Assembly (NCBI GenBank): GCA_964561705.1
Contig: CAZLQJ010000071.1
Coordinates: 1 to 7,984, forward strand
Origin: HGM12587 sp964561705
GTDB taxonomy: Bacteria; Bacillota; Clostridia; Lachnospirales; Lachnospiraceae
DNA length: 7,984 bases
Direction of reading: 5' to 3'
The notes under the pieces: generated by a model
What the model was told of the DNA's origin: nothing
Databases searched by the model: none
Seen by the model: the letters and a program-made list of their open reading frames with translations, nothing else
Made by a program: the position numbers and the translations under genes
Shown: one piece after another, positions 1 to 6,923 of the stretch
How positions within the stretch are numbered: position 1 is the first letter of the stretch
How the letters are laid out: each line of letters begins with the position of its first letter

Positions 1-1269
1 ACCTGGTATAAACTGGATTTATCCGCCAATGTGTATCCCACACTGCAGCGGAAAAATTTTTCCAATGTTTACCGGATTTCTTTGAGTCTGACTGACACTG
101 TACAGCCGGATCTTTTACAAAAAGCACTCCAATTAACGCTCTCTCGATTTCCTACCTTTCAGGTAGCACTTCGAAAAGGGCTTTTTTGGCGTTATCTGGA
201 GCCCAACCACAGGCCCGGACCTTTCGTACAGCCGGATATTGAAAATCCTTGTATGCCAATGCATTTTAAATCCAATAACCGCTATCTGATCCGGGTTTAT
301 TATTACGAAAAACGGATTTCCCTGGAAGTCTTTCACTCCCTGTCAGACGGTACTGGTGCCTTATATTTTCTAAAAACCATGACCGCAGTTTATTTAAGAC
401 TCCAGGGACACGAGATTCCGAATACGGAAGGCGTTCTAGATATCACACAGCCTCCGGATCCGGAAGAATTAGAAGATGCCTATCTTCGTTATGCAAATTC
501 CAAGATCGGCCGTCCCCGCAGTCAGGGAAGAGCCTACAGGATCCGCGGCACCAAAGAGCCTTTTTACACTTTAAACATTATCTGCGGTGTGATCTGTGTA
601 GACAAGCTTCGCAAAGTTTCCAAAAGCTTCGGCGTGACGATTACAGAATACTTAAATGCTGTCTTGCTCTATGCGCTCCTTCAAAAGCAAAAAGCAGACC
701 ATCCATTCCGTGAACGACCGGTCACCCTTGCCATGCCGGTAAATCTCCGAAGTTTCTTTCCATCCGGAACTTTGCGAAATTTCATCTCTATGGTATATCC
801 TTCCATTGATCCAAGAATGGGAGACTATACTTTTGAAGAAATCTTATCTCACGTACATAATTACATGAGGTACTATATCAATCCGAAATTTTTAAATGCA
901 GACATTGTGACCAACGCTTCTATTCAGCAAAATCCTCTGATCCGCATTATTCCATTGTTTATCAAGGATTTTACCGTACGCAGATTTTATGCTTCCGTAC
1001 AGGACGGACAATCCAGTGCAGGGCTTACCAACGTCGGCCTGATTCGGCTTCCGGAAGAAATGCAGCCCTTTGTAGAACGTTTTGATGTCCTGATGGGACA
1101 ACCATTTTCTGCCCGCACCAATTGTGCCATTGTCAGCTACAAAAATGTTCTCACCGTCAACTTTACCAGCAGCATCAAGGAAACCGAAGTGGAACGATAC
1201 TTTTTCAGAAAACTCATTTCCGATGGTATTCCGGTAAAGATTGAAACCAACCGAAAAATGGAGGAATAA
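1..1269 (+). CDS. Alcohol acetyltransferase-like (condensation-fold) acyltransferase, 5' partial
   Basis: The frame is open from the first base of the window to TAA at 1267-1269, giving 422 visible residues. It already reads TWYKLDLSANVYP before the first internal start-like codon (GTG at 31), so the true start lies upstream and probably only a few residues are missing. The key motif is HSLSDG at visible residues 112-117, matching the HxxxDG active site of the BAHD/condensation/alcohol-acetyltransferase superfamily, where the His is the catalytic base that transfers an acyl group from CoA or a carrier protein to an alcohol or amine. The C-terminal half has the expected second chloramphenicol-acetyltransferase-like lobe (TNVGLIRLP near residues 345-353, then a strand LTVNFTSS). 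No signal peptide or membrane helix is visible, so it is probably cytosolic. It lies one base upstream of a zinc-ribbon membrane protein and in the same run as a MATE transporter. The family fold is fairly certain; donor and acceptor are unknown. Confidence 0.82.
   Translation, partial: TWYKLDLSANVYPTLQRKNFSNVYRISLSLTDTVQPDLLQKALQLTLSRFPTFQVALRKGLFWRYLEPNHRPGPFVQPDIENPCMPMHFKSNNRYLIRVYYYEKRISLEVFHSLSDGTGALYFLKTMTAVYLRLQGHEIPNTEGVLDITQPPDPEELEDAYLRYANSKIGRPRSQGRAYRIRGTKEPFYTLNIICGVICVDKLRKVSKSFGVTITEYLNAVLLYALLQKQKADHPFRERPVTLAMPVNLRSFFPSGTLRNFISMVYPSIDPRMGDYTFEEILSHVHNYMRYYINPKFLNADIVTNASIQQNPLIRIIPLFIKDFTVRRFYASVQDGQSSAGLTNVGLIRLPEEMQPFVERFDVLMGQPFSARTNCAIVSYKNVLTVNFTSSIKETEVERYFFRKLISDGIPVKIETNRKMEE
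1260..1264 (+). promoter_or_regulatory. Ribosome binding site GGAGG of the DUF6320 gene
   Basis: GGAGG lies inside the last codons of the acyltransferase gene, 6 bases before ATG 1271. It selects this ATG over the in-frame ATG at 1241, which lies within the acyltransferase and would put 10 extra residues before the conserved MSYC start of the zinc ribbon. Confidence 0.8.
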
Positions 1270-1270
1270 C

Positions 1271-1975
1271 ATGTCTTATTGTGTAAATTGCGGCGTAGAG
1301 CTGGATGCTACTGCTAAAGCCTGCCCTTTATGCCATACCAAAATATACAACCCCAATCAACCGGCAGCTACAAATCTGCCGACTCCCTATGCTACCGCAA
1401 AAGGGTATTCTGAACCTGTCAAAACGAAGGAATTCACGATCATTATGACCATTGTTCTTTTGACCACTGCATTGGTATGCGGATTTTTAAATCTTTTTGC
1501 CCTTCCGATCGGCCGCTGGTCCCTCTATGTTGCAGGAATCTGTGCCGTATTATGGATTTTCCTAATTCCAATGTTTTTTCCACAAAAAATCTCGATCTAT
1601 TTTCAGACTGCTTTTGACGGTATCAGCATTGCACTGTTTCTGGCACTGATCTCGTGGATCCATCCAAACAATCACTGGTATCTGCACATTGGGCTCCCTG
1701 TGACTGCCCTTGGAATCATCCTTTTGGAGATTATTTTTCTTTTTTCTATCCATTTAAAAAGCTCTATGCTTATCAAGGCTTTCATTTCGGTTGCAGCGAT
1801 TGCAATTTTCTGCATTGCCATCGAAATTTTCATTGATCTGCATCTGCACCAGACGCTGAGACTTCACTGGTCCGCCATTGTCGCCACCTGCGCTGCTGCC
1901 ATAGATATCATCCTACTGACCATCTACCTGCGTGAAGGGCTCCGCAGAGAGATCCGGCGGCGCATGCATTTCTAA
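1271..1975 (+). CDS. DUF6320-type zinc-ribbon integral membrane protein
   Basis: A 234-residue protein. The N-terminus holds a four-cysteine zinc ribbon (C4, C7, C18, C21; CVNC and CPLC knuckles). A polar Pro/Asn/Thr-rich linker to about residue 53 follows, then about six hydrophobic segments (roughly 55-77, 84-103, 112-130, 136-160, 166-188 and 200-220) and a strongly basic tail (REGLRREIRRRMHF). By the positive-inside rule the basic tail, and with it the zinc ribbon, should face the cytoplasm. ATG 1271 is preferred because GGAGG sits 6 bases upstream and translation begins at the ribbon. The gap to the acyltransferase stop is one base, so the two genes are probably translationally coupled. 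The layout matches what I know as the DUF6320 family, often found next to such acyltransferases in Firmicutes. No biochemical function is established; a membrane anchor or partner for the acyltransferase is inference. Confidence 0.8.
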   Translation: MSYCVNCGVELDATAKACPLCHTKIYNPNQPAATNLPTPYATAKGYSEPVKTKEFTIIMTIVLLTTALVCGFLNLFALPIGRWSLYVAGICAVLWIFLIPMFFPQKISIYFQTAFDGISIALFLALISWIHPNNHWYLHIGLPVTALGIILLEIIFLFSIHLKSSMLIKAFISVAAIAIFCIAIEIFIDLHLHQTLRLHWSAIVATCAAAIDIILLTIYLREGLRREIRRRMHF

Positions 1976-1996
1976 AATATACACATTGGAGGAGTT

Positions 1997-3343
1997 ATGA
2001 AGAAATACGCTCAGGATTTTACCAAAGGGAATCTTTGGTCTCAGATATTGCAATTCAGCCTGCCCTTAATGTTTTCTAATCTGCTACAGGTTTTATTTAA
2101 TATGGCGGATATTGCCGTCGTCGGCCAATTCGCCGGCTCAAATGCACTGGGATCCGTTGGATCCACTTCCATTCTGGTCGTTCTGTTTACCACAACCCTG
2201 ATCGGTATTGCAGGAGGCATGAATGTACTGGTCGCTCAGGCCATTGGCGCTGACCGAAAAAAAGATATCAAAGAACTGGTACATAACGCAGCACTTTTAA
2301 GCCTGATCATTGGGATTTTCATGATGATCTTTGGTCTCTGCTTTGGTCGTCCGATCCTGGAATTATTAAATACCAAGCCGGAACTTTTAGAAGGTGCCGT
2401 CACCTATGTCAAAATCTATTTTCTGGGAATGCCTGCACTGATGCTGTACAACTTCGGAAATGCAGTCTTAAGCGCAGCCGGAGACACCAAACGCCCTTTG
2501 CGATACCTTTTCGCAGCCGGCATGGTAAACCTCGTGCTGAATCTCTTTTTAGTCATCGTTTGCCATCTGGAGGTTGCCGGGGTTGCCATTGCAAGTATCA
2601 TTTCCCAGTATATTTCCGCATTTTTGGTACTTCGCGCACTCCTTAAGAGCCAGGAAGCATTTGCTTTGAGACTTACAGACCTTAAATTCAGCCTCCGGCG
2701 CGTAAAATCAATCCTCGCCTTAGGAATTCCGAGCGGTGCACAAAATGCCATCTTTCAGATTGCCAATCTTTTTGTACAAAGATCAGTGAACCGTTTCAGT
2801 GCCACCATGGTTTCTGGAAACTCTGCCGCAGCAAATGCTGACGGACTGGTTTATGAAACTATGGCTGCACTTTACACGGCCTGTGCCTGCTTTATCGGTC
2901 AGAACTACGGTGCCGGAAAAAAAGACCGTATTTTAAAAAGCTATTTTATCAGTCTGATCTACTCCTTTGCCATCGGTGCCGTTCTTGGTCTGGGCATTCT
3001 GACTGCCGGAGAGGGATTTTTAGGATTGTTTACCAAGGATCCGGCAGTAATTGAAGCCGGCATGTACCGGCTTTTGGTCATGAGTTTTTCTTATCCGGTT
3101 TCTGCATTTATGGACAATACCATTGCAGCATCCAGAGGACTGGGAAAAAGCGTGGTTCCTACAATCATCGTAATTATGGGATCCTGTGTATTCCGACTTG
3201 TCTGGATCTATACCGTATTTGAACATTTTCAGACCATTACTTCCCTGTATCTTTTGTATTTCTTCTCATGGAGTATTACAGCAATTGCGGAAATTTTCTA
3301 TTTTGTAAAAATATATCGGGAACAAATAAAGGTTCTCTCATAA
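1997..3343 (+). CDS. MATE family efflux transporter
   Basis: A 448-residue polytopic membrane protein of typical MATE length with about 12 hydrophobic segments in two similar halves. MATE proteins export cationic drugs or metabolites in exchange for Na+ or H+. Family signs are the N-terminal stretch LPLMFSNLLQVLFNMADIAVVGQ (residues 22-44), SAAGDTKRPL at 159-168 in the first half, and GQNYGAGKKDR at 301-311 and SRGLGKSVVP at 379-388 in the second. ATG 1997 is supported by GGAGGAG at 1988-1994 just upstream. The 21-base gap after the DUF6320 gene and the lack of any hairpin there suggest one transcript with the two upstream genes. No clear terminator follows the TAA at 3341-3343; the next promoter begins almost at once. 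Family assignment is secure; the substrate cannot be read from the sequence, but the neighbours hint at an acylated product. Confidence 0.93.
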   Translation: MKKYAQDFTKGNLWSQILQFSLPLMFSNLLQVLFNMADIAVVGQFAGSNALGSVGSTSILVVLFTTTLIGIAGGMNVLVAQAIGADRKKDIKELVHNAALLSLIIGIFMMIFGLCFGRPILELLNTKPELLEGAVTYVKIYFLGMPALMLYNFGNAVLSAAGDTKRPLRYLFAAGMVNLVLNLFLVIVCHLEVAGVAIASIISQYISAFLVLRALLKSQEAFALRLTDLKFSLRRVKSILALGIPSGAQNAIFQIANLFVQRSVNRFSATMVSGNSAAANADGLVYETMAALYTACACFIGQNYGAGKKDRILKSYFISLIYSFAIGAVLGLGILTAGEGFLGLFTKDPAVIEAGMYRLLVMSFSYPVSAFMDNTIAASRGLGKSVVPTIIVIMGSCVFRLVWIYTVFEHFQTITSLYLLYFFSWSITAIAEIFYFVKIYREQIKVLS

Positions 3344-3349
3344 TCGGGC

Positions 3350-3378
3350 TTGAAATATCAGGCATTAGCGTTTATGAT
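3350..3378 (+). promoter_or_regulatory. Predicted sigma-A promoter of the M18 aminopeptidase gene
   Basis: TTGAAA (3350-3355) and TATGAT (3373-3378) are separated by exactly 17 bases, each one mismatch from consensus. Transcription would start near 3385, giving a leader of about 30 bases with AAGAGGATGAT (3401-3411) ahead of ATG 3417. The -35 box begins 6 bases after the MATE stop codon. This is a motif call; no start-site data are available. Confidence 0.7.
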
Positions 3379-3416
3379 AGGAACGTAAAAAATGAAATAT
3401 AAGAGGATGATAATTT

Positions 3417-4715
3417 ATGAACACATTACCAATGGAAATAAAAGAACTTTTTGATTATTTAAAAGCCGGAACCTCCGCTTTTCATGTGATCGCTCACACA
3501 AAGAAAATCTTAAGCGAAGCCGGATTTGAAGAATTAAACTTAAAAGAAACCTGGAATTTACAAAAAGGGGGCAGCTATTTTTGTGCACCTTTTGACACAA
3601 CACTCTATGCCTTCACCTTAGGCAGTGAATGTGACCTTTCCAATGGCATTCACATTGGCGGTGCCCATACGGATGTTCCTACTTTGAAAATCAAACCAAA
3701 TCCGGAGATCCGTTCTCATGGATATGTTCAATTGAATACGGAAGTTTATGGCGGTCCGATTTTAAATACATTCTTTGATCGTCCGCTTTCTCTGGCCGGA
3801 AAGGTTGTGACCCGCGGAGAGCGTTATGACAAACCGGTGGTTCATCTGGTAGATTTTAAGGATCCAATCCTGTATCTTCCAAATCTTGCCATTCATATGA
3901 ACAGGGAAGTCAATGAAAAGGGGGCGCCGATCGATAACCAGAAGCATCTGCTTCCAATGCTTGGCACCATCAATGATGAACTAAATAAAGACATGACTTT
4001 TGCAGAATTGCTTGCACAGAAACTTAAAGTCAGCACATCCGATATTTTGGATTATGATCTGTGTGTTTATCCGCTTGATCAGCCACAGTTGGTAGGTCTT
4101 ACAAAGGAATTTATCGCTTCTCCTCGTTTGGATGACCTTACTTCAGTTAGTGCCTTAATTCACGGACTGATCGACAGTACGAACAGTGATCGTGTCAATT
4201 TGGTCTGCCTCTTTGACAACGAGGAAATTGGCAGCTTAAGCAAACAGGGAGCTGATTCGTCCTTGGCTTCCATTATCATTGGAAAGATCTGGCAGTCCTT
4301 TGGAAAAAATATGGTAGATTGCATGGCAGATATCTCTGACGGTATGATGATTTCCGTAGATGTTGCCCACGCTTACCATCCAAATTATCCGGCTCCACAG
4401 GATATTACCAACTATCCAATCCTGAATCAGGGCTTTATCGTAAAAACTGCAAGCAATCAGTCCTATGCCTGGGATCCTGAAATTTTAGGCGGACTTCTTG
4501 ATCTGTGCAGCCGAAAAGAGATTCCTGTTCAGCGATTTGTAAAAAATTCCAATACAAAGGGTGGCGGAACCATCGCTTCTGTAATCTCTTCTCATTTACC
4601 AATGAGAACTGCTGACCTTGGTGTGGGACTGCTGGCTATGCATTCAGCCTGCGAAATGATGGGGGTTAAAGATCAAATCGCACTGGCACAATTTACAAAA
4701 GCATTTTTCGACTAA
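3417..4715 (+). CDS. M18 family zinc aminopeptidase
   Basis: A 432-residue protein, normal for family M18 (aspartyl aminopeptidase DNPEP; bacterial apeA/apeB types), large dodecameric cytosolic enzymes with two metal ions that remove N-terminal residues, often acidic ones. All expected metal and catalytic positions are present by comparison with the family: H84 and D86 in GGAHTD, bridging D239 in SPRLDD, catalytic E269 with E270 in DNEEIG, D315 in SVDVAHA, and H409 in AMHS near the C-terminus. The N-terminus (ELFDYLKAGTSAFHVIA) is the usual family opening and there is no signal peptide. ATG 3417 follows AAGAGGATGAT by a short gap; a nearby upstream ATG (3392) is out of frame. The gene has its own predicted promoter and ends in a terminator, so it is probably a single transcription unit with some readthrough from the MATE operon. 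Likely role is intracellular peptide turnover. Exact specificity is not shown. Confidence 0.95.
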   Translation: MNTLPMEIKELFDYLKAGTSAFHVIAHTKKILSEAGFEELNLKETWNLQKGGSYFCAPFDTTLYAFTLGSECDLSNGIHIGGAHTDVPTLKIKPNPEIRSHGYVQLNTEVYGGPILNTFFDRPLSLAGKVVTRGERYDKPVVHLVDFKDPILYLPNLAIHMNREVNEKGAPIDNQKHLLPMLGTINDELNKDMTFAELLAQKLKVSTSDILDYDLCVYPLDQPQLVGLTKEFIASPRLDDLTSVSALIHGLIDSTNSDRVNLVCLFDNEEIGSLSKQGADSSLASIIIGKIWQSFGKNMVDCMADISDGMMISVDVAHAYHPNYPAPQDITNYPILNQGFIVKTASNQSYAWDPEILGGLLDLCSRKEIPVQRFVKNSNTKGGGTIASVISSHLPMRTADLGVGLLAMHSACEMMGVKDQIALAQFTKAFFD

Positions 4716-4753
4716 AAACAAAGGGTTCTGCCAATCGGCAGAACCCCTTTTTT
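4714..4753. terminator. Bidirectional intrinsic terminator between convergent genes
   Basis: A perfect 10-bp stem GGGTTCTGCC (4723-4732) / GGCAGAACCC (4737-4746) with loop AATC. On the plus strand it is followed by C and six T (4748-4753). On the minus strand it is followed by TTTGTTTTT (complement of 4714-4722). It therefore can end both the M18 aminopeptidase transcript and the leftward transcript carrying the HTH gene. The TAA of the aminopeptidase (4713-4715) and the TAA of the HTH gene (4752-4754) both fall in the opposing tails. Confidence 0.92.
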
Positions 4754-4955
4754 AAGACTGTTTCACATCATTTTTTATTAAGTTTTCTGTACGGATATAA
4801 TATTCCAACAAACGCAGCACATACTCCGGTGCATGACGGTTATCCCTTTCCCATTCTGTCACAGTACGATAAGGAATTTGAAAATAATCACAAAATTCCT
4901 TGCGGTTCATCCCCGTACTTTCTCTCAATTCTTTAATCTTTTGACACCTATCCAT
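4752..4955 (-). CDS. Small helix-turn-helix (XRE-like) DNA-binding protein
   Basis: A 67-residue protein that is almost entirely one helix-turn-helix domain. KIKELRESTGMNRKEFCDYF (residues 6-25) forms the first helices, and IPYRTVTEWERDNRHAPEYVLRLL (27-50) carries the recognition helix with the family-typical TVTEWE followed by a Pro and a final helix. This is the compact XRE/Cro-like class common in Clostridia, with no sensor or catalytic domain. Start ATG (4953-4955) is supported by GAGGGG (4963-4968 on the complement) 7 bases upstream. It sits 55 bases after the prfA stop on the same strand with no strong terminator between, so readthrough from the prmC-prfA transcript is likely. A weak extended -10 could also give separate expression. 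Target and role are unknown; it may be a stand-alone regulator or a relic of a toxin-antitoxin or phage regulator, though no partner gene is present. Confidence 0.82.
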   Translation of the reverse strand: MDRCQKIKELRESTGMNRKEFCDYFQIPYRTVTEWERDNRHAPEYVLRLLEYYIRTENLIKNDVKQS

Positions 4956-4976
4956 GTGATTTCCCCTCTGTCGTGC

Positions 4977-4985
4977 ATTTTAGCA
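4977..4985 (-). promoter_or_regulatory. Possible extended -10 element upstream of the HTH gene
   Basis: On the minus strand the sequence reads TGCTAAAAT, an extended -10 (TGn plus TAAAAT), about 20 bases before the HTH start codon. No good -35 lies at 17 bases; GAGACA occurs at 19. The same bases can form a short hairpin (GTGCA/TGCAC), so this is a tentative call only. Confidence 0.3.
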
Positions 4986-5010
4986 CCTTGCACTTACAGC
5001 CTGTCTCTTC

Positions 5011-6084
5011 TTAATTTTCGTTCATCTTCGCCAGTTTTGCTGCCTGATCTGCTGCAATACATGCATCAATGATTTCCTGGATATCTCCATTCATGATCTT
5101 ATCCAGTTTATACAATGTCAGATTGATTCGATGGTCTGTTACACGCCCCTGAGGGAAATTGTAAGTTCTGATCTTTTCAGAACGATCTCCGGTACCAATC
5201 TGGCTTTTACGAAGTTCTGCTTCTGCATCATGTGCTTTCTGCTGTTCAATATCATATAACTTTGCACGAAGAAGTGCAAAGGCTTTTGCTTTGTTTTGCA
5301 GCTGAGATTTCTCTGTCTGGCTGTAAACCACAATTCCTGTCGGATAATGAGTTAAACGTACTGCAGAGTCCGTTGTATTGACACACTGACCACCATTTCC
5401 GGAAGCACGCATAACGTCAATACGGATATCTTTTTCATCAATCTCTACATCCACTTCTTCCGCTTCCGGCATCACTGCTACCGATGCAGTAGATGTATGA
5501 ATACGTCCGCCGGATTCTGTTTCCGGTACACGCTGTACACGATGAACCCCGCTTTCATATTTTAATACAGAATAAGCTCCATTTCCCGTTACCATAAAGT
5601 TTACGGATTTCATACCGCCAATTCCTGTATCATCAACTTCCATCGTCTCTACTTTCCAGCGGCGTCCTTCCGCATAATGTACATACATACGATATAATTC
5701 TGCCGCAAAAAGCGCAGCTTCATCACCACCGGCACCGGCGCGGATTTCCACGATAACGTTTTTATCATCATTCGGATCTTTTGGAAGCAAAAGAATCTTC
5801 AGTTCATCTTCTAGTTCTTCAATTCGCTTTTTCGCATCATTTAACTCTTCTTTTAAGAGTTCTCTCATCTCGTCATCTGATTCTGCATCCAGCATTTCCA
5901 GACTGTCTGCCACGGTTTCTTTGCATTTCTTATATTCTGTATAGGCATCTACCAATGGTGCCAGATCGCTTTGATCTTTCATCAATTTGCGAAATCTTGC
6001 CTGATTATTGGTAACATCCGGCTCGTTTAATTCATTCATGATTTCTTCATAACGCACGAGCATGTCTTCTAACTTATCAAACAT
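5011..6084 (-). CDS. prfA: Peptide chain release factor 1
   Basis: A 357-residue class I release factor of normal length. It reads UAA and UAG in the ribosomal A site and triggers release of the finished peptide. It is RF1, not RF2, because the stop-codon reading loop is PET (residues 187-189 in RVPETESGGRIHTS), the RF1-type PxT, where RF2 has SPF, and no internal frameshift site is needed. The peptidyl-hydrolysis motif GGQ is at 231-233 (RASGNGGQCVNTTDSAVRLTH); the Cys after GGQ replaces the commoner His, which I recall as normal in this bacterial family. The acidic coiled-coil-rich N-terminal domain (about 1-105) and VEIRAGAGGDEAALFA (112-127) are also present. The start ATG 6084 is preceded by AGGAGG. 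It lies 11 bases after prmC, whose product methylates Q233. Confidence 0.97.
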   Translation of the reverse strand: MFDKLEDMLVRYEEIMNELNEPDVTNNQARFRKLMKDQSDLAPLVDAYTEYKKCKETVADSLEMLDAESDDEMRELLKEELNDAKKRIEELEDELKILLLPKDPNDDKNVIVEIRAGAGGDEAALFAAELYRMYVHYAEGRRWKVETMEVDDTGIGGMKSVNFMVTGNGAYSVLKYESGVHRVQRVPETESGGRIHTSTASVAVMPEAEEVDVEIDEKDIRIDVMRASGNGGQCVNTTDSAVRLTHYPTGIVVYSQTEKSQLQNKAKAFALLRAKLYDIEQQKAHDAEAELRKSQIGTGDRSEKIRTYNFPQGRVTDHRINLTLYKLDKIMNGDIQEIIDACIAADQAAKLAKMNEN

Positions 6085-6091
6085 CTTATTT

Positions 6092-6097
6092 CCTCCT
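6092..6097 (-). promoter_or_regulatory. prfA ribosome binding site overlapping the prmC stop codon
   Basis: On the minus strand TAGGAGG combines the prmC stop (TAG, 6096-6098) with the AGGAGG of prfA, 7 bases before ATG 6084. A ribosome terminating on prmC covers the prfA binding site, so translation of the two genes is probably linked. Confidence 0.8.
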
Positions 6098-6923
6098 ATA
6101 ATTTTCCAATTACAACTCTGTCAAGTCCCGCCAGATCCTTGATCACTTTCACCTGGCTATAACCTGCAGCTCTCATCATCTCACTTACAGCTTCTCCCTG
6201 ATCATAGCCGATCTCAAACATAAGCCAGCCGCCGGGATTTAAAAAATCTTTTGACGCAGCGACGATCTTACGGTAAAAAAACAACCCGTCTTCCATGCCG
6301 TCTAATGCCATCCTTGGCTCCCGATCGCGAACCTCCGGCATCAATGCTTCGATTTCTTTTGTAGCTATATAAGGCGGATTTGAAATGATCACATCAAATC
6401 TGCCCTCTATATGTTCAAACAGATCACTGTGTACCCAGGTACACTCCGCGGACATTCTCTTTGCATTCTCCTTTGCTACGGCAAGCGCCTTTTCCGAAAG
6501 ATCCGCTGCCGTCCCTTTACAATCTTTTGCAAAATGTAAAAGGCTTAGGATAATACAACCGGATCCGGTACACATATCCAAAATATGGTATCCCGGTCTG
6601 ATATATTTCAACGCTTCCTCCACCAGCACTTCCGTGTCCTGTCTCGGACAAAGAACATCCGGAGTGACCAAAAAGGAAAGGCCCATAAACTCCTGCACTC
6701 CCAAAATCTGCTGTACCGGGATTCTTTGACTGCGCTTCTTTAAATACTCCCGGTATAAAGCCTCCCCCTCAGCGTTCAGGGGTTCGTTTCCACGCAGATA
6801 CAGATCATTTCGGGTACATCCGCAGGCGCCCTCTAACAAAAGCCACGCATCTGTCTCATATTCTTCGATTTCTATACTTTTCAAAAGGTCTTTTCCAAGA
6901 GTCCATGCCTCTCTCAGTGTCAT
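6096..6923 (-). CDS. prmC: Peptide chain release factor N5-glutamine methyltransferase PrmC
   Basis: A 275-residue class I SAM-dependent methyltransferase (PrmC/HemK) that methylates the side chain of the glutamine in the GGQ motif of RF1 and RF2, raising their release activity. The short helical N-terminal domain (about 1-85) that recognises the release factor is followed by PRQDTE (93-98), the SAM-binding loop DMCTGSGCI (116-124), acidic D141 after the second strand, and the substrate-binding NPPY (182-185) in VIISNPPYI. The family-typical PEVRDREPRMALDG segment is at 196-209, and the end GLDRVVIGK is complete. Start ATG 6923 follows GGAGG (6934-6938) by 10 bases and overlaps the stop of the DUF1385 gene as ATGA. 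It is the only gene in the window ending in UAG. Its target gene prfA lies directly downstream. Confidence 0.96.
   Translation of the reverse strand: MTLREAWTLGKDLLKSIEIEEYETDAWLLLEGACGCTRNDLYLRGNEPLNAEGEALYREYLKKRSQRIPVQQILGVQEFMGLSFLVTPDVLCPRQDTEVLVEEALKYIRPGYHILDMCTGSGCIILSLLHFAKDCKGTAADLSEKALAVAKENAKRMSAECTWVHSDLFEHIEGRFDVIISNPPYIATKEIEALMPEVRDREPRMALDGMEDGLFFYRKIVAASKDFLNPGGWLMFEIGYDQGEAVSEMMRAAGYSQVKVIKDLAGLDRVVIGKL

Noticed and set aside
1241..1270. Earlier ATG for the DUF6320 protein
   Set aside because: It lies within the acyltransferase coding region without a ribosome binding site; GGAGG at 1260-1264 points to ATG 1271.
892..1272. Open frame of 126 codons on the minus strand
   Set aside because: Antisense to the well-supported acyltransferase gene, with no recognisable domain or operon context.
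2416..2751. Open frame of 111 codons on the minus strand
   Set aside because: Antisense to the MATE transporter; its composition follows from the opposite strand and it has no motif.
4973..4993. Possible terminator hairpin after prfA (GTGCA/TGCAC)
   Set aside because: Only 5 bp with an 11-base loop and no T-run on the minus strand; too weak to call a terminator.
5011..6084. Release factor 2 with programmed frameshift
   Set aside because: The frame is continuous and the reading motif is PET (PxT), which is RF1; RF2 would show SPF.
6385..6729. Open frame of 114 codons on the plus strand
   Set aside because: Antisense to the SAM-binding core of prmC, which shows clear motifs; no independent support.
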